30,945 bases of DNA. Source: CAZUTK01 sp964623265. Lineage in GTDB: Bacteria; Electryoneota; B3-LCP. Of the stretch, positions 7,102 through 14,276 are shown one piece after another (positions within the stretch are counted from its first letter, which is position 1; each line of letters begins with the position of its first letter). A program made the position numbers and the translations under genes. Below the pieces are notes generated by a model. That model was not told the DNA's origin. It was given only the letters and a program-made list of their open reading frames with translations, and did no database searches. The stretch spans positions 1 through 30,945 of the forward strand of contig CAZUTK010000035.1 in NCBI GenBank assembly GCA_964623265.1, written 5' to 3'.

Positions 7102-7126
7102 CATTCAATGGAGGGAATTGTATGGG

Positions 7127-7351
7127 ATGATGGCTGTGTCGAAATCCTACAATCTAAATATCATCCGAGTCCTGCGCCTGACCCGCGATATGATGCTGTT
7201 GGCGGATCAGGGGGATACCTGCCGTCCGGATCGCAGCTGCGGCGTCCTCTACGGCACGCTGCGAGACACCGCCTATAAACTGCGGGAACTCGCTGAGCAG
7301 GAGCGGGTGTTGCACCAGCAGACCGGCGTTTGGGATGTTGAAGAGCAGTAA
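7127..7351 (+). CDS. Small protein of unknown function, first gene of the redox operon
   Basis: About 74 residues, not recognised. It begins MMAVSKSYNLNIIRVL, contains two cysteines (in DTCRPDRSCG) and a charged helical C-terminal half ending QTGVWDVEEQ. No signal peptide or membrane segment is seen. GGAGGG at 7110-7115 lies upstream; ATG at 7127 or 7130 is the likely start, and TTG at 7118 is possible. The macrodomain gene follows 13 bases after its stop, which supports a real gene in an operon. The composition looks helical and coding-like, but no function can be proposed. Confidence 0.55.
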   Translation: MMAVSKSYNLNIIRVLRLTRDMMLLADQGDTCRPDRSCGVLYGTLRDTAYKLRELAEQERVLHQQTGVWDVEEQ

Positions 7352-7364
7352 ATTCGGGGATGTT

Positions 7365-7895
7365 ATGTCCGTGGAGAGAAAAATCCGCAACAGTACTGTG
7401 CGTCTGATAAAAGGGGATATCACCGATCTCGAGGTGGAAGCGTTCGTGTTTTACGCCCGTTCAGACTTAAAACTGGGGTCGGGATACGGAAATGCAATCG
7501 CCGTGCGGGGCGGACCTTCCATTAAGAAAGAGTTGGATCTAATGGCACCGCAAGATGTCGGCACTGCGGTGATCACCTCCGCCGGCAATCTGAAGGCGAA
7601 GTACATCATCCACGCGGTCGGCCCGAAATTCCAGGAAGAAAACACGGAAGAAAAACTGAAGAAGACTCTGCAGAGCATCCTGAGACTCGCGGAGGAGAAG
7701 GGGATCAAACAGCTGGCTCTTCCCCCCCTGGGAACCGGTTTTTACGGCATCCCGCTGCCGCTCTGCGCGGAGATCATGATCGCAGAAATTCAGTCCCATC
7801 TGCAGAATGGGTCGAATCTGCAGGAAGTCATCCTCTGCGCGTTGGATACCCGCGAATATGTCCCCTTCCAGAAACGGCTTGAAGGCTTGAAATAA
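7365..7895 (+). CDS. Macrodomain protein
   Basis: About 176 residues forming a single macrodomain, a fold that binds ADP-ribose, O-acetyl-ADP-ribose or related nucleotides. Visible are IKGDITDLEVEAFVFYA near the start, a glycine-containing loop LGSGYGNAIAVRGGPSI, the core AKYIIHAVGP and the loop LPPLGTGFYGIP. The usual VNAAN segment, with the catalytic Asn of deacetylase-type macrodomains, is replaced by VFYARSD. The protein may therefore bind ligand without that hydrolysis. ATG at 7365 is preferred: GGGGA precedes it, and the in-frame ATG at 7335 lies inside the upstream gene. The membrane cytochrome gene follows after nine bases. A macrodomain inside an electron-transfer operon is unusual. 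Confidence 0.85.
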   Translation: MSVERKIRNSTVRLIKGDITDLEVEAFVFYARSDLKLGSGYGNAIAVRGGPSIKKELDLMAPQDVGTAVITSAGNLKAKYIIHAVGPKFQEENTEEKLKKTLQSILRLAEEKGIKQLALPPLGTGFYGIPLPLCAEIMIAEIQSHLQNGSNLQEVILCALDTREYVPFQKRLEGLK

Positions 7896-7904
7896 GGAAA
7901 ATCC

Positions 7905-8597
7905 ATGAGTCCATTGCTCCACTTTGTCGAACATCCGTTGCAGGAATTTGCGCTGGCCCTTATGGGTACGATTTATATCCTGCGCATCCTCTGGCTGCTG
8001 CGTTACCCGGCGGGGCGCGATCGGCAGGCACGCACCGGTTCGGCGAAGACCGGTCCCCGCAAAGGGATTCTCTACTCCTGGGCGAATATCGCGATGCCCT
8101 GGGAGATGGAAAGCGCACGCAAGCAGCCCTTGCTGTACGCTCAGTTCGTGATCTTTCATCTGGGGGTCGTGTCCGCCATCGGCTTATCCTTCATCATCCC
8201 TTACGCGCCGCAACTGCTGAATAGCGGTGCGCTCGTGCTGGTTCTGCAGATTTCCACCGGTGCGGCGTGCCTAGTGGGGATCCTGCGCTGGATCCGGCGC
8301 CTATCCCAACCTGTTATGCGCGCCATCAGCTCGCCGGATGACTACTTCTCGCTGGCGCTGCTGACGGTTTGGTTCTTCTTCGCAATGCTTGCGGCGCCGA
8401 ATTCTCGGCAGCACGGGGAGACAATCCTCATCGTTTATTTCATGATGACGGCGTTCTTTCTCCTGTATGTACCCTTCAGCAAGATTTCGCACTATCTCTA
8501 CTATCCCTTCACGCGGTATTACTTCGGCAAGACGATGGGACACCGTGGTGTATTTCCTCTGGTGAAGAGCCGGATGCCGGACGCGAATCGCGGGTAA
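7905..8597 (+). CDS. NarI/DsrM-like membrane cytochrome b subunit
   Basis: A 230-residue integral membrane protein with about five hydrophobic segments. Its overall plan fits the nitrate-reductase-gamma/DsrM/HmeC family, whose members bind heme b and pass electrons between the quinone pool and a partner iron-sulfur protein. Histidines lie at membrane-segment positions (FVIFHLGVVSAIGLSFIIPY; later KISHYLYYPF), and KISH is typical of this family. AAGGAAAA precedes the start. The next gene, 31 bases downstream, is a DsrK/HdrD-like protein, the usual partner of this subunit. The two are probably a membrane complex oxidising or reducing menaquinone against a thiol/disulfide or unknown cytoplasmic partner. 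Confidence 0.82.
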   Translation: MSPLLHFVEHPLQEFALALMGTIYILRILWLLRYPAGRDRQARTGSAKTGPRKGILYSWANIAMPWEMESARKQPLLYAQFVIFHLGVVSAIGLSFIIPYAPQLLNSGALVLVLQISTGAACLVGILRWIRRLSQPVMRAISSPDDYFSLALLTVWFFFAMLAAPNSRQHGETILIVYFMMTAFFLLYVPFSKISHYLYYPFTRYYFGKTMGHRGVFPLVKSRMPDANRG

Positions 8598-8628
8598 AAT
8601 ACAGCAAATCCTGAATCCTTGGAGAAAA

Positions 8629-10377
8629 ATGAGCGGCGTTCAAAGATCCCATAAAGCGGAAAAAGTGCTGGCGAGGATGGGACAAAAACTCAACCGCCAG
8701 ATGGTCGGCTCTCTTGCGGCTTGCGTGCACTGCGGGTTGTGCACCCAATCCTGCCACTACGTGCTCACCCACCCGGACGATCCGACTTTCGCTCCGGCGT
8801 ACAAAGCGGATCAGATCCGTAAGCTTTTCAAACGGCATTACGACTGGACTGGGCGCGTCATCCCCTGGTGGGTCAAGGCGAAGAGTATATACACCGACGA
8901 AGAACTGCACGAATTGATGGATACCGTGTTCGGAAAGTGCACCAACTGCCGCCGCTGTTCCATCAACTGCCCGATGGGCGTGGATTACGCGACCTTCAAT
9001 CGCATGGCGCGGGGACTGCTGGTGTCGGTCGGCATAATGCCGGAAGGCGTCGCTGTCGTCAGCAAGGATCAGTGGGAAATCGGCAATCAGATGGGTGTCT
9101 TGAAGGAGGATTATCTGGAGACGCTCGACTGGCTCTCGGGAGAACTACAGAGCGAGCTGGGCGATCCTTCCGCCGTCATCCCGATTGACCGACTGGACGC
9201 CGATGTCGTCTATTCGATTAATCCCCGCGAGGTGAAATACGATCCCCGTACCATCTCGGATGCAGCCAAGATCTTCCACATCGCCGGCGAAAACTGGACC
9301 ATGCCCAGCGAAGGCTGGGATATGACCAATTTCGGCCTCTTTTCCGGAGATGACGATTTGGGAGGCGCCGTTGCCGCAAGACTGTACGAAAAAGTGGAAG
9401 AATTGCGCGGAAAAAAGCTGGTCATATCGGAATGCGGTCACGGCTATCGTTCCACCCGCTGCGAAGGTCCCAACTGGGCGAAGCGCGACGTGACTTTCGA
9501 GATGGAGAGCTCGGTCATCACAATGCTGCGCTATATTCAGGAAGGACGCATCAAAGTAGACCGCTCCCGCAATTCCATCCCCGTCACCTTCCACGATTCC
9601 TGCAACAACGCCCGCAGTTGCGGCTTGTTCGAAGAACCGCGGGAACTCCTGCGTTATGTGACGACGGATTTCCGGGAAATGTATCCTAACCGCGCCGAGA
9701 ACTTCTGCTGCACCGGCGGAGGCGGCGCGATGTCTATGTCGGAATATACGCCGCGCCGATTGAAATCCGCGCAGATCAAGGCGAACCAGCTGAAAGCCAC
9801 CGGTGCCAAGATCGTGGTGACATCCTGCCACAACTGCGTGGACGGCTTGTCGGATCTGATCCGCCATTATAAATTGGATATGAAAGTCGTCCAGCTGGTG
9901 AACCTGGTGGCGGACGCTCTCATAATCGAAGAAAGAGTCGTAGTGCCGATTGAGAAGGAAGCCGTTGCGGTTGCCGCGGTGGAATCCGATTCCTCCCTGC
10001 GCGGCCGCAAAATCCTCGTCGTGGACGACGAGCCGGATATCCTCACCTTCTTCGCGACCGTGTTGTCGGATCACGGAGCCGTCGTCACTTCAGCGGCGGA
10101 CGGCGATGAAGCCGTTGCCTTGGCGCGCAAAGAAAAACCGGATCTGATCACGCTGGATATCTCGATGCCCGGAAGAGACGGCGGCAAGATCTTCGAAGAG
10201 CTGCGCAGTGACCCGGATCTGGCTCTGGTGCCGGTCTGCATCATCACCGGCAAGCCGGAACTGCGGCGCTTGATCTACGACCGTCCGGTCCCGCCGCCCG
10301 AAGGCTACCTCGATAAACCGGTGGATGAAGAGACCTTGCTTCGGAATATCCGCAAAATCCTCGAACTGGTGGACTGA
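8629..10377 (+). CDS. DsrK/HdrD-like iron-sulfur protein fused to a C-terminal receiver domain
   Basis: 582 residues. The N-terminal part has two [4Fe-4S] ferredoxin motifs: Cys32/35/38/42 and Cys104/107/110/114. Two CCG-type regions follow: SECGHG (Cys269), then HDSC-x5-C (Cys325, Cys331), FCCTGGGG (Cys360, Cys361) and SCHNC (Cys400, Cys403). These are the cysteines of the catalytic non-cubane cluster in HdrD/DsrK/TmcB proteins. After a linker at about 440-460 comes a complete receiver domain with acid pair Asp466/467, phospho-acceptor Asp510 in LITLDISMP, Thr in IITG and Lys563. The protein should be cytoplasmic and bound to the NarI-like subunit upstream. The fusion implies that phosphorylation acts on an electron-transfer enzyme. 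The kinase and a single-domain regulator follow. A TTGGAG box supports the start. Confidence 0.93.
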   Translation: MSGVQRSHKAEKVLARMGQKLNRQMVGSLAACVHCGLCTQSCHYVLTHPDDPTFAPAYKADQIRKLFKRHYDWTGRVIPWWVKAKSIYTDEELHELMDTVFGKCTNCRRCSINCPMGVDYATFNRMARGLLVSVGIMPEGVAVVSKDQWEIGNQMGVLKEDYLETLDWLSGELQSELGDPSAVIPIDRLDADVVYSINPREVKYDPRTISDAAKIFHIAGENWTMPSEGWDMTNFGLFSGDDDLGGAVAARLYEKVEELRGKKLVISECGHGYRSTRCEGPNWAKRDVTFEMESSVITMLRYIQEGRIKVDRSRNSIPVTFHDSCNNARSCGLFEEPRELLRYVTTDFREMYPNRAENFCCTGGGGAMSMSEYTPRRLKSAQIKANQLKATGAKIVVTSCHNCVDGLSDLIRHYKLDMKVVQLVNLVADALIIEERVVVPIEKEAVAVAAVESDSSLRGRKILVVDDEPDILTFFATVLSDHGAVVTSAADGDEAVALARKEKPDLITLDISMPGRDGGKIFEELRSDPDLALVPVCIITGKPELRRLIYDRPVPPPEGYLDKPVDEETLLRNIRKILELVD

Positions 10378-10423
10378 ATTTCATTTTTATGCGCGCTTCA
10401 CCTGCGGAGCGTATCAGCGTATC

Positions 10424-11872
10424 ATGGAACTGCCATACCAACAGTATTTCGACGCCGTCCCCGGTTATCTGACCGTTCAAGACCGCAATTTCAAGATTAT
10501 CACCGCAAACCAGCGCTTTCGCGAAGATTTCGGCGCCTACGAAGGCCGTTGCTGCTATCAGGTATACAAGCATCGCCCTGAAAAATGCGAAATCTGCCCG
10601 GTGGAACGCACTTTTCGCGACGGCTTGCGGCACAGCAGCGAAGAGCAGGTCAAATGCCTCGACGGCAAGACGGTCTCCGTCATCGTTTACACGAAACCCA
10701 TCCGCGATGAAAACGGGGAAATCGTCGCCGTGCTGGAAATGTCCACGGACATCACGGATATCAAAAGTCTGCAGAAACAGTTGCGGGAGAGCCAAGAGAG
10801 GTATCGTCTCCTGTTCGAAGAAGTCCCCTGTTACATCTCCATCCAAGATGACGACCTGCGCATCGTTGACGCCAACCGCAAATTCCGGGAAGATTTCGGC
10901 ATCCCCTTCGGCAGCAAGTGCTACGAGATCTACAAACACCGCACGGAAGAATGCCGCCCCTGTACGGTGAGGCAGACCTTTCAGGACGGGAAAATCTACG
11001 TCCACGAAGAAGTGGTCACCTCGCGGCAAGGGGAGCCGATCAACGTGCTGGTTCACACCGCGCCGATCAAGAGCGCCGACGGCCGCATCCTGAGCGTGAT
11101 GGAGATGAGCGCCAACATCACGCAGATCCGGCAATTGCAATCCCAGCTCACCTCTATCGGCTTGTTGATCAGCTCCATCTCGCACGGACTGAAAGGCTTG
11201 CTGAACGGACTGGACGGCGGCATCTATCTGGTCAATTCCGGTCTGCAGAAGGACGATTCTGCGCGCTTGAAAAAGGGCTGGGAGCTAGTGCTGCGCAACG
11301 TGAGCCGGATTCGCAATATGGTGCTGGATATCCTTTATTACGCCAAGGATCGCGAGCCGAATTGGGAGCGTATCTCCCCTCGTGAGCTCACCGACGAATT
11401 GATGTCGCATTTTGTCTCCAGATCCGTCGAATTGGGCGTCGCCTTGTCCGTGGATCGCAACGGATCAGAAGCAGATTTCGAAGGGGATGTCAAGGCGATT
11501 CGCACTCTGCTGGTCAATCTGGTGGAAAACTCACTGGACGCCTGTCGTCTGGATCAGAAAAAAGATCATCACTTCGTGAAAATTCACTTCGAAGGAGCTC
11601 GGGATGAAGTCCGTTTCGTCGTCGAAGACAACGGCATCGGGATGGATCGCGAAACCTGCGAGAAAGCCTTCAGCCTCTTTTTCTCGTCGAAAGGCGCGGA
11701 AGGAACCGGTTTGGGTTTGTTTATCTCCAACAAAATCGCGCAGGCACATTCAGGAAATATTAGGATCGAATCGAGCGAAGGGCAGGGGACCCGCTTCATC
11801 GTCACGTTGCCGCGAATGCGGCCTCCTCCTTCGCTGAAAAGCCCTGATACTCCAACACAGAACCAAATATAA
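10424..11872 (+). CDS. Sensor histidine kinase with two cysteine-motif PAS domains
   Basis: About 482 residues, without membrane segments, so probably cytosolic. PAS 1 (about 1-120) and PAS 2 (about 125-240) are similar to each other. Each carries the same C-x10-C-x2-C motif: Cys44/55/58 and Cys166/177/180, with a KHR stretch between. The dimerisation helix has the phospho-acceptor His254 in SSISHGLKGLLNGLDGG. The ATPase domain shows NLVENSLDAC, VEDNGIGMD and GTGLGLFISNKIA. The paired cysteines could bind iron-sulfur, heme or metal, or act as thiol switches (inference). The fused and stand-alone receivers on either side are the likely phosphorylation targets. The start at 10424 is chosen because longer frames overlap the previous gene; its ribosome-binding site is weak. 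Confidence 0.92.
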   Translation: MELPYQQYFDAVPGYLTVQDRNFKIITANQRFREDFGAYEGRCCYQVYKHRPEKCEICPVERTFRDGLRHSSEEQVKCLDGKTVSVIVYTKPIRDENGEIVAVLEMSTDITDIKSLQKQLRESQERYRLLFEEVPCYISIQDDDLRIVDANRKFREDFGIPFGSKCYEIYKHRTEECRPCTVRQTFQDGKIYVHEEVVTSRQGEPINVLVHTAPIKSADGRILSVMEMSANITQIRQLQSQLTSIGLLISSISHGLKGLLNGLDGGIYLVNSGLQKDDSARLKKGWELVLRNVSRIRNMVLDILYYAKDREPNWERISPRELTDELMSHFVSRSVELGVALSVDRNGSEADFEGDVKAIRTLLVNLVENSLDACRLDQKKDHHFVKIHFEGARDEVRFVVEDNGIGMDRETCEKAFSLFFSSKGAEGTGLGLFISNKIAQAHSGNIRIESSEGQGTRFIVTLPRMRPPPSLKSPDTPTQNQI

Positions 11873-11888
11873 ACACTGAGGTTCCCTG

Positions 11889-12272
11889 ATGGCACAAGAG
11901 AAAAAACTCATCCTGATCATTGACGACGAACCGGATACCGTCACCTACTTTTCCAGCTTACTCGAAGACAACGACTTCCGCGTGCAGTCCGCCGCCGACG
12001 GCAAGGACGGCTTGGAAAAAGTAAAGGCGCAGCGTCCTGATCTAATCACGCTCGATATTTCTATGCCGGAACGCTCCGGTGTGAACCTCTATCGGGAACT
12101 GAAAAGCGATGAACGATGGAAATCCATTCCGGTCATCATCGTCACAGGTATTTCCGACGACTTCAAGGATTTCATCTCGTCCCGCCGGCAGATCCCCCCG
12201 CCGGAAGGATATCTTTCCAAGCCCATTAACCCCGAAGAGTTCATCAGCCTGGCGAAAAAACTGTTGGACTGA
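11889..12272 (+). CDS. Single-domain response regulator
   Basis: A 127-residue stand-alone CheY-type receiver with the acid pair in LIIDDEPD, phospho-acceptor Asp in LITLDISMP, Thr in IIVTG and Lys in LSKP. No output domain is attached. Its last third is closely related to the receiver fused to the iron-sulfur protein: both have an arginine followed shortly by PPPEGYL-x-KP. That motif is not part of the general receiver consensus. The gene starts 16 bases after the kinase, with GAGGTTCCCTG upstream. It may be a phosphate shuttle or sink for the kinase, or bind the chemoreceptor system or the redox complex. Confidence 0.92.
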   Translation: MAQEKKLILIIDDEPDTVTYFSSLLEDNDFRVQSAADGKDGLEKVKAQRPDLITLDISMPERSGVNLYRELKSDERWKSIPVIIVTGISDDFKDFISSRRQIPPPEGYLSKPINPEEFISLAKKLLD

Positions 12273-12302
12273 GACGCTTTCAAGATTGTCGTTCCCTTCT
12301 AT

Positions 12303-12336
12303 GGAACGCATTCAATGCACGTTTTGACTGCGTTCC
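12303..12336 (+). other. Imperfect hairpin without a T tract
   Basis: GGAACGCA at 12303-12310 pairs with TGCGTTCC at 12329-12336. The loop contains a further TCAA/TTGA pairing. No T run follows, so it is not a standard terminator. It could pause transcription or separate the expression of the kinase/regulator genes from the porin gene. Confidence 0.45.
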
Positions 12337-12515
12337 GGGCAGTGGATTCATCATTAGCCTCTCTGCCTGGAACGAACAGCAAAACTGCTGCGCGTCGCTA
12401 AACCGTATTTTCCTTCGCAGCCTCTCCAATCCCCCCTATAACCTCATCTCCCTGCGCATTTTTTTCCTCTGTGTGAATAGGATCACAAGAAGCCTTGAAG
12501 AAAGTGCTGAATAGC

Positions 12516-12544
12516 TTGTTTTCCCCTAGGTTCTCCAATATCTT
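12516..12544 (+). promoter_or_regulatory. Weak promoter candidate before the porin gene
   Basis: TTGTTT at 12516-12521 and TATCTT at 12539-12544 with a 17-base spacer, about 105 bases before the start codon. Confidence 0.3.
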
Positions 12545-12649
12545 GAATCCGTTGAAATTAAGCAGTCGTTGTGCAGGTTCTTGGGGTGATTCCCTACCTC
12601 AACAGGATTTCAATCAACGGATAAACGATCAGAAATGCGGAGGAAGAGC

Positions 12650-14212
12650 ATGAAATCAGCGCGTCTGCGCCTGAAAACCGCGGTCTGTATCCTGCTGTTC
12701 GCACTGCCCGGGATTTCTCTCGCGCAGGGCGGTTCTTCGATTATGGAGAAAATCGTGGCGCTCGAAGAGAAATTGAACCGCCTCGAGGCATCTCAAAAGA
12801 AGGATTTGCAGGATCTGAGAACGAGGATCTCGCAGCTGGCGCAAAGCGAAAACCGTTCCGGGGACCCGCTTGCGGCTGCCGCCTGGCATGATTCCCTGCA
12901 GAGCATCCGTGCTGAATTGGATCGGCTTGATCAAGAAGTGGAACAAGCCAAAACCAGCGGGGACCTGTCGGAAGAAACAGAACTGCTGAAGACGGCTGCC
13001 GCGGAGTTGCACGAATTAGTCCTGAAACTCCGGAGCGACGAGAAGACGAAACCGGAACCGGAACCCTTTAAGAACGTCACGGCGATCGCCGCAGACGCCA
13101 AGCCGCCTGCATCTGAAGCCGTGACGAACAAATTCAAAGCGAAATTATACGGCTTCGTCAAGTTCGAAGCGATCTATGATAACACGGAAGTGGCGCAGGG
13201 GGATTGGTACCTCTACGTCAAACCGGGGAATAGTCCGCAGGCGGAACAGGACGTCTTCACGATGAATGCCCGACACACCCGCTTCGGTTTCAAGTTCGAC
13301 GGTCCTGCTTTGAAAAACGACGGCAAAGTGCAGGGCTTGATCGAGGTGGACTTCGCCGGCGGATTTCCCAATTCCGCCACAGCGGCTCGCCAGCCGATTC
13401 TGCGGCTGCGCCACGCCTGGGTGGAGCTCAATTACCCGAAATGGGAAGCCCGATTCGGGCAGGATTGGGCGCTGATCTGCTCCCCGTTCCCCAATACGAC
13501 CAGCTTCGTGGTCGGCGCCGGCAAAGGAAACCTCTGGATGCGCTATCCGCAGATGACGTTCACCTGGAAGCAAGAACCCGTCAAACTCGCCTTCAGCCTC
13601 AATCGTCCTATGGCGGGCAATGTCAAGTATGAAGACTACGCCGGCGGCGATTTCGACCCCGTGGACGACGGTGAACGCACCGGGTTGCCCTGGCTGATGT
13701 CGCGCTGTTGGGTGAAACTGGGAGCGGCGACCCTTTCCGTATCCGGTCATTACGGCCAGGAACAGATCAACGACCTCTCCGCCAAGCCTCACGACGTGGA
13801 TACATATTCCCTCAATGCGGATGCCGTCGTCAATCGAGGTCCCATCTCGATCACAGTGCGCGGTTTCTATGGCGAAAACCTGAACAGCTTCTTCGGCGGC
13901 GTCTTCCAGGGATATACGCGGGACTCCACCGATGTCCGCAATATCGCCTCGATGGGCGGTTGGGCGCAGGTGATCTACAAAATCAACGAGGACTGGGCGG
14001 CGACCCTCGGCGGCGGAATGGATGATCCCGATGACGACGATCTCACCGCGGGAATGCGTTCGAAGAACGATTGGGTGTTCGGCAATGTCGCCTACACCGT
14101 CCAGAAAGCTCTGACGTTTATGCTCGAAAGCGCTTATCTGAAGACATCCTACTTGCAGGGCGAAGCGGGCGACAACCTGCGCTTTCAGTTCGTGACGTAC
14201 TACAAATTCTGA
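12650..14212 (+). CDS. DcaP-like outer-membrane porin with a periplasmic coiled coil
   Basis: About 520 residues. A signal peptide (to about residue 25, ending ISLAQ) is followed by a coiled-coil region at about 28-130 (IMEKIVALEEKLNRLE and similar heptads). Then comes a beta-barrel beginning KAKLYGFVKFEAIYDN. The barrel shows the family's RHTRFGFKFDGP and LRLRHAWVEL stretches and GQDW, and the protein ends in phenylalanine (TYYKF) as outer-membrane barrels do. GGAGGA lies five bases before ATG 12650; a start at 12635 would place that site inside the gene. DcaP-type porins take up organic anions such as dicarboxylates. Its position between a kinase/regulator pair and a chemoreceptor suggests uptake of the sensed ligand. 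Confidence 0.85.
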   Translation: MKSARLRLKTAVCILLFALPGISLAQGGSSIMEKIVALEEKLNRLEASQKKDLQDLRTRISQLAQSENRSGDPLAAAAWHDSLQSIRAELDRLDQEVEQAKTSGDLSEETELLKTAAAELHELVLKLRSDEKTKPEPEPFKNVTAIAADAKPPASEAVTNKFKAKLYGFVKFEAIYDNTEVAQGDWYLYVKPGNSPQAEQDVFTMNARHTRFGFKFDGPALKNDGKVQGLIEVDFAGGFPNSATAARQPILRLRHAWVELNYPKWEARFGQDWALICSPFPNTTSFVVGAGKGNLWMRYPQMTFTWKQEPVKLAFSLNRPMAGNVKYEDYAGGDFDPVDDGERTGLPWLMSRCWVKLGAATLSVSGHYGQEQINDLSAKPHDVDTYSLNADAVVNRGPISITVRGFYGENLNSFFGGVFQGYTRDSTDVRNIASMGGWAQVIYKINEDWAATLGGGMDDPDDDDLTAGMRSKNDWVFGNVAYTVQKALTFMLESAYLKTSYLQGEAGDNLRFQFVTYYKF

Positions 14213-14276
14213 AAACAAACGAATCCAGACGTAACATAGCGGCAGGCGAAAATTCAAGATTTACGGAGATTCGACA

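Larger units (their letters stand above)
6827..7126 (+). promoter_or_regulatory. 300-base regulatory region between the sigma54 activator and the redox operon
   Basis: No gene is visible. It holds two identical 14-base direct repeats (6837-6850, 6979-6992), a 12-base palindrome overlapping the second, CGAATTCG at 6864-6871, an AT-rich tract at about 7030-7060 and a sigma54-like promoter at 7085-7101. No clear intrinsic terminator follows the activator gene. The layout of upstream repeats plus a -24/-12-like box is what a sigma54 activator target would look like (inference). Confidence 0.5.
12273..12649 (+). other. 377-base gene-free leader between the response regulator and the porin gene
   Basis: No gene is visible. 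The first 100 bases hold alternating copies of CGTTCC (12290, 12331) and GGAACG (12303, 12369) that can form mutually exclusive hairpins. A possible promoter (TTGTTT-17-TATCTT, 12516-12544) lies later. The rest is featureless to my eye. Confidence 0.5.

Noticed and set aside
9145..11185. Long open frames antisense to the iron-sulfur protein and kinase genes
   Set aside because: They have no ribosome-binding sites, no recognisable domains and lie opposite clearly conserved genes; they arise from GC-rich codon bias.
12303..12336. Intrinsic terminator after the response regulator gene
   Set aside because: A hairpin exists but it is followed by GGGCAGTGG and no T run.
13145..14257. A 370-codon open frame antisense to the porin gene
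   Set aside because: It is a shadow of the porin reading frame with no protein-like features of its own.
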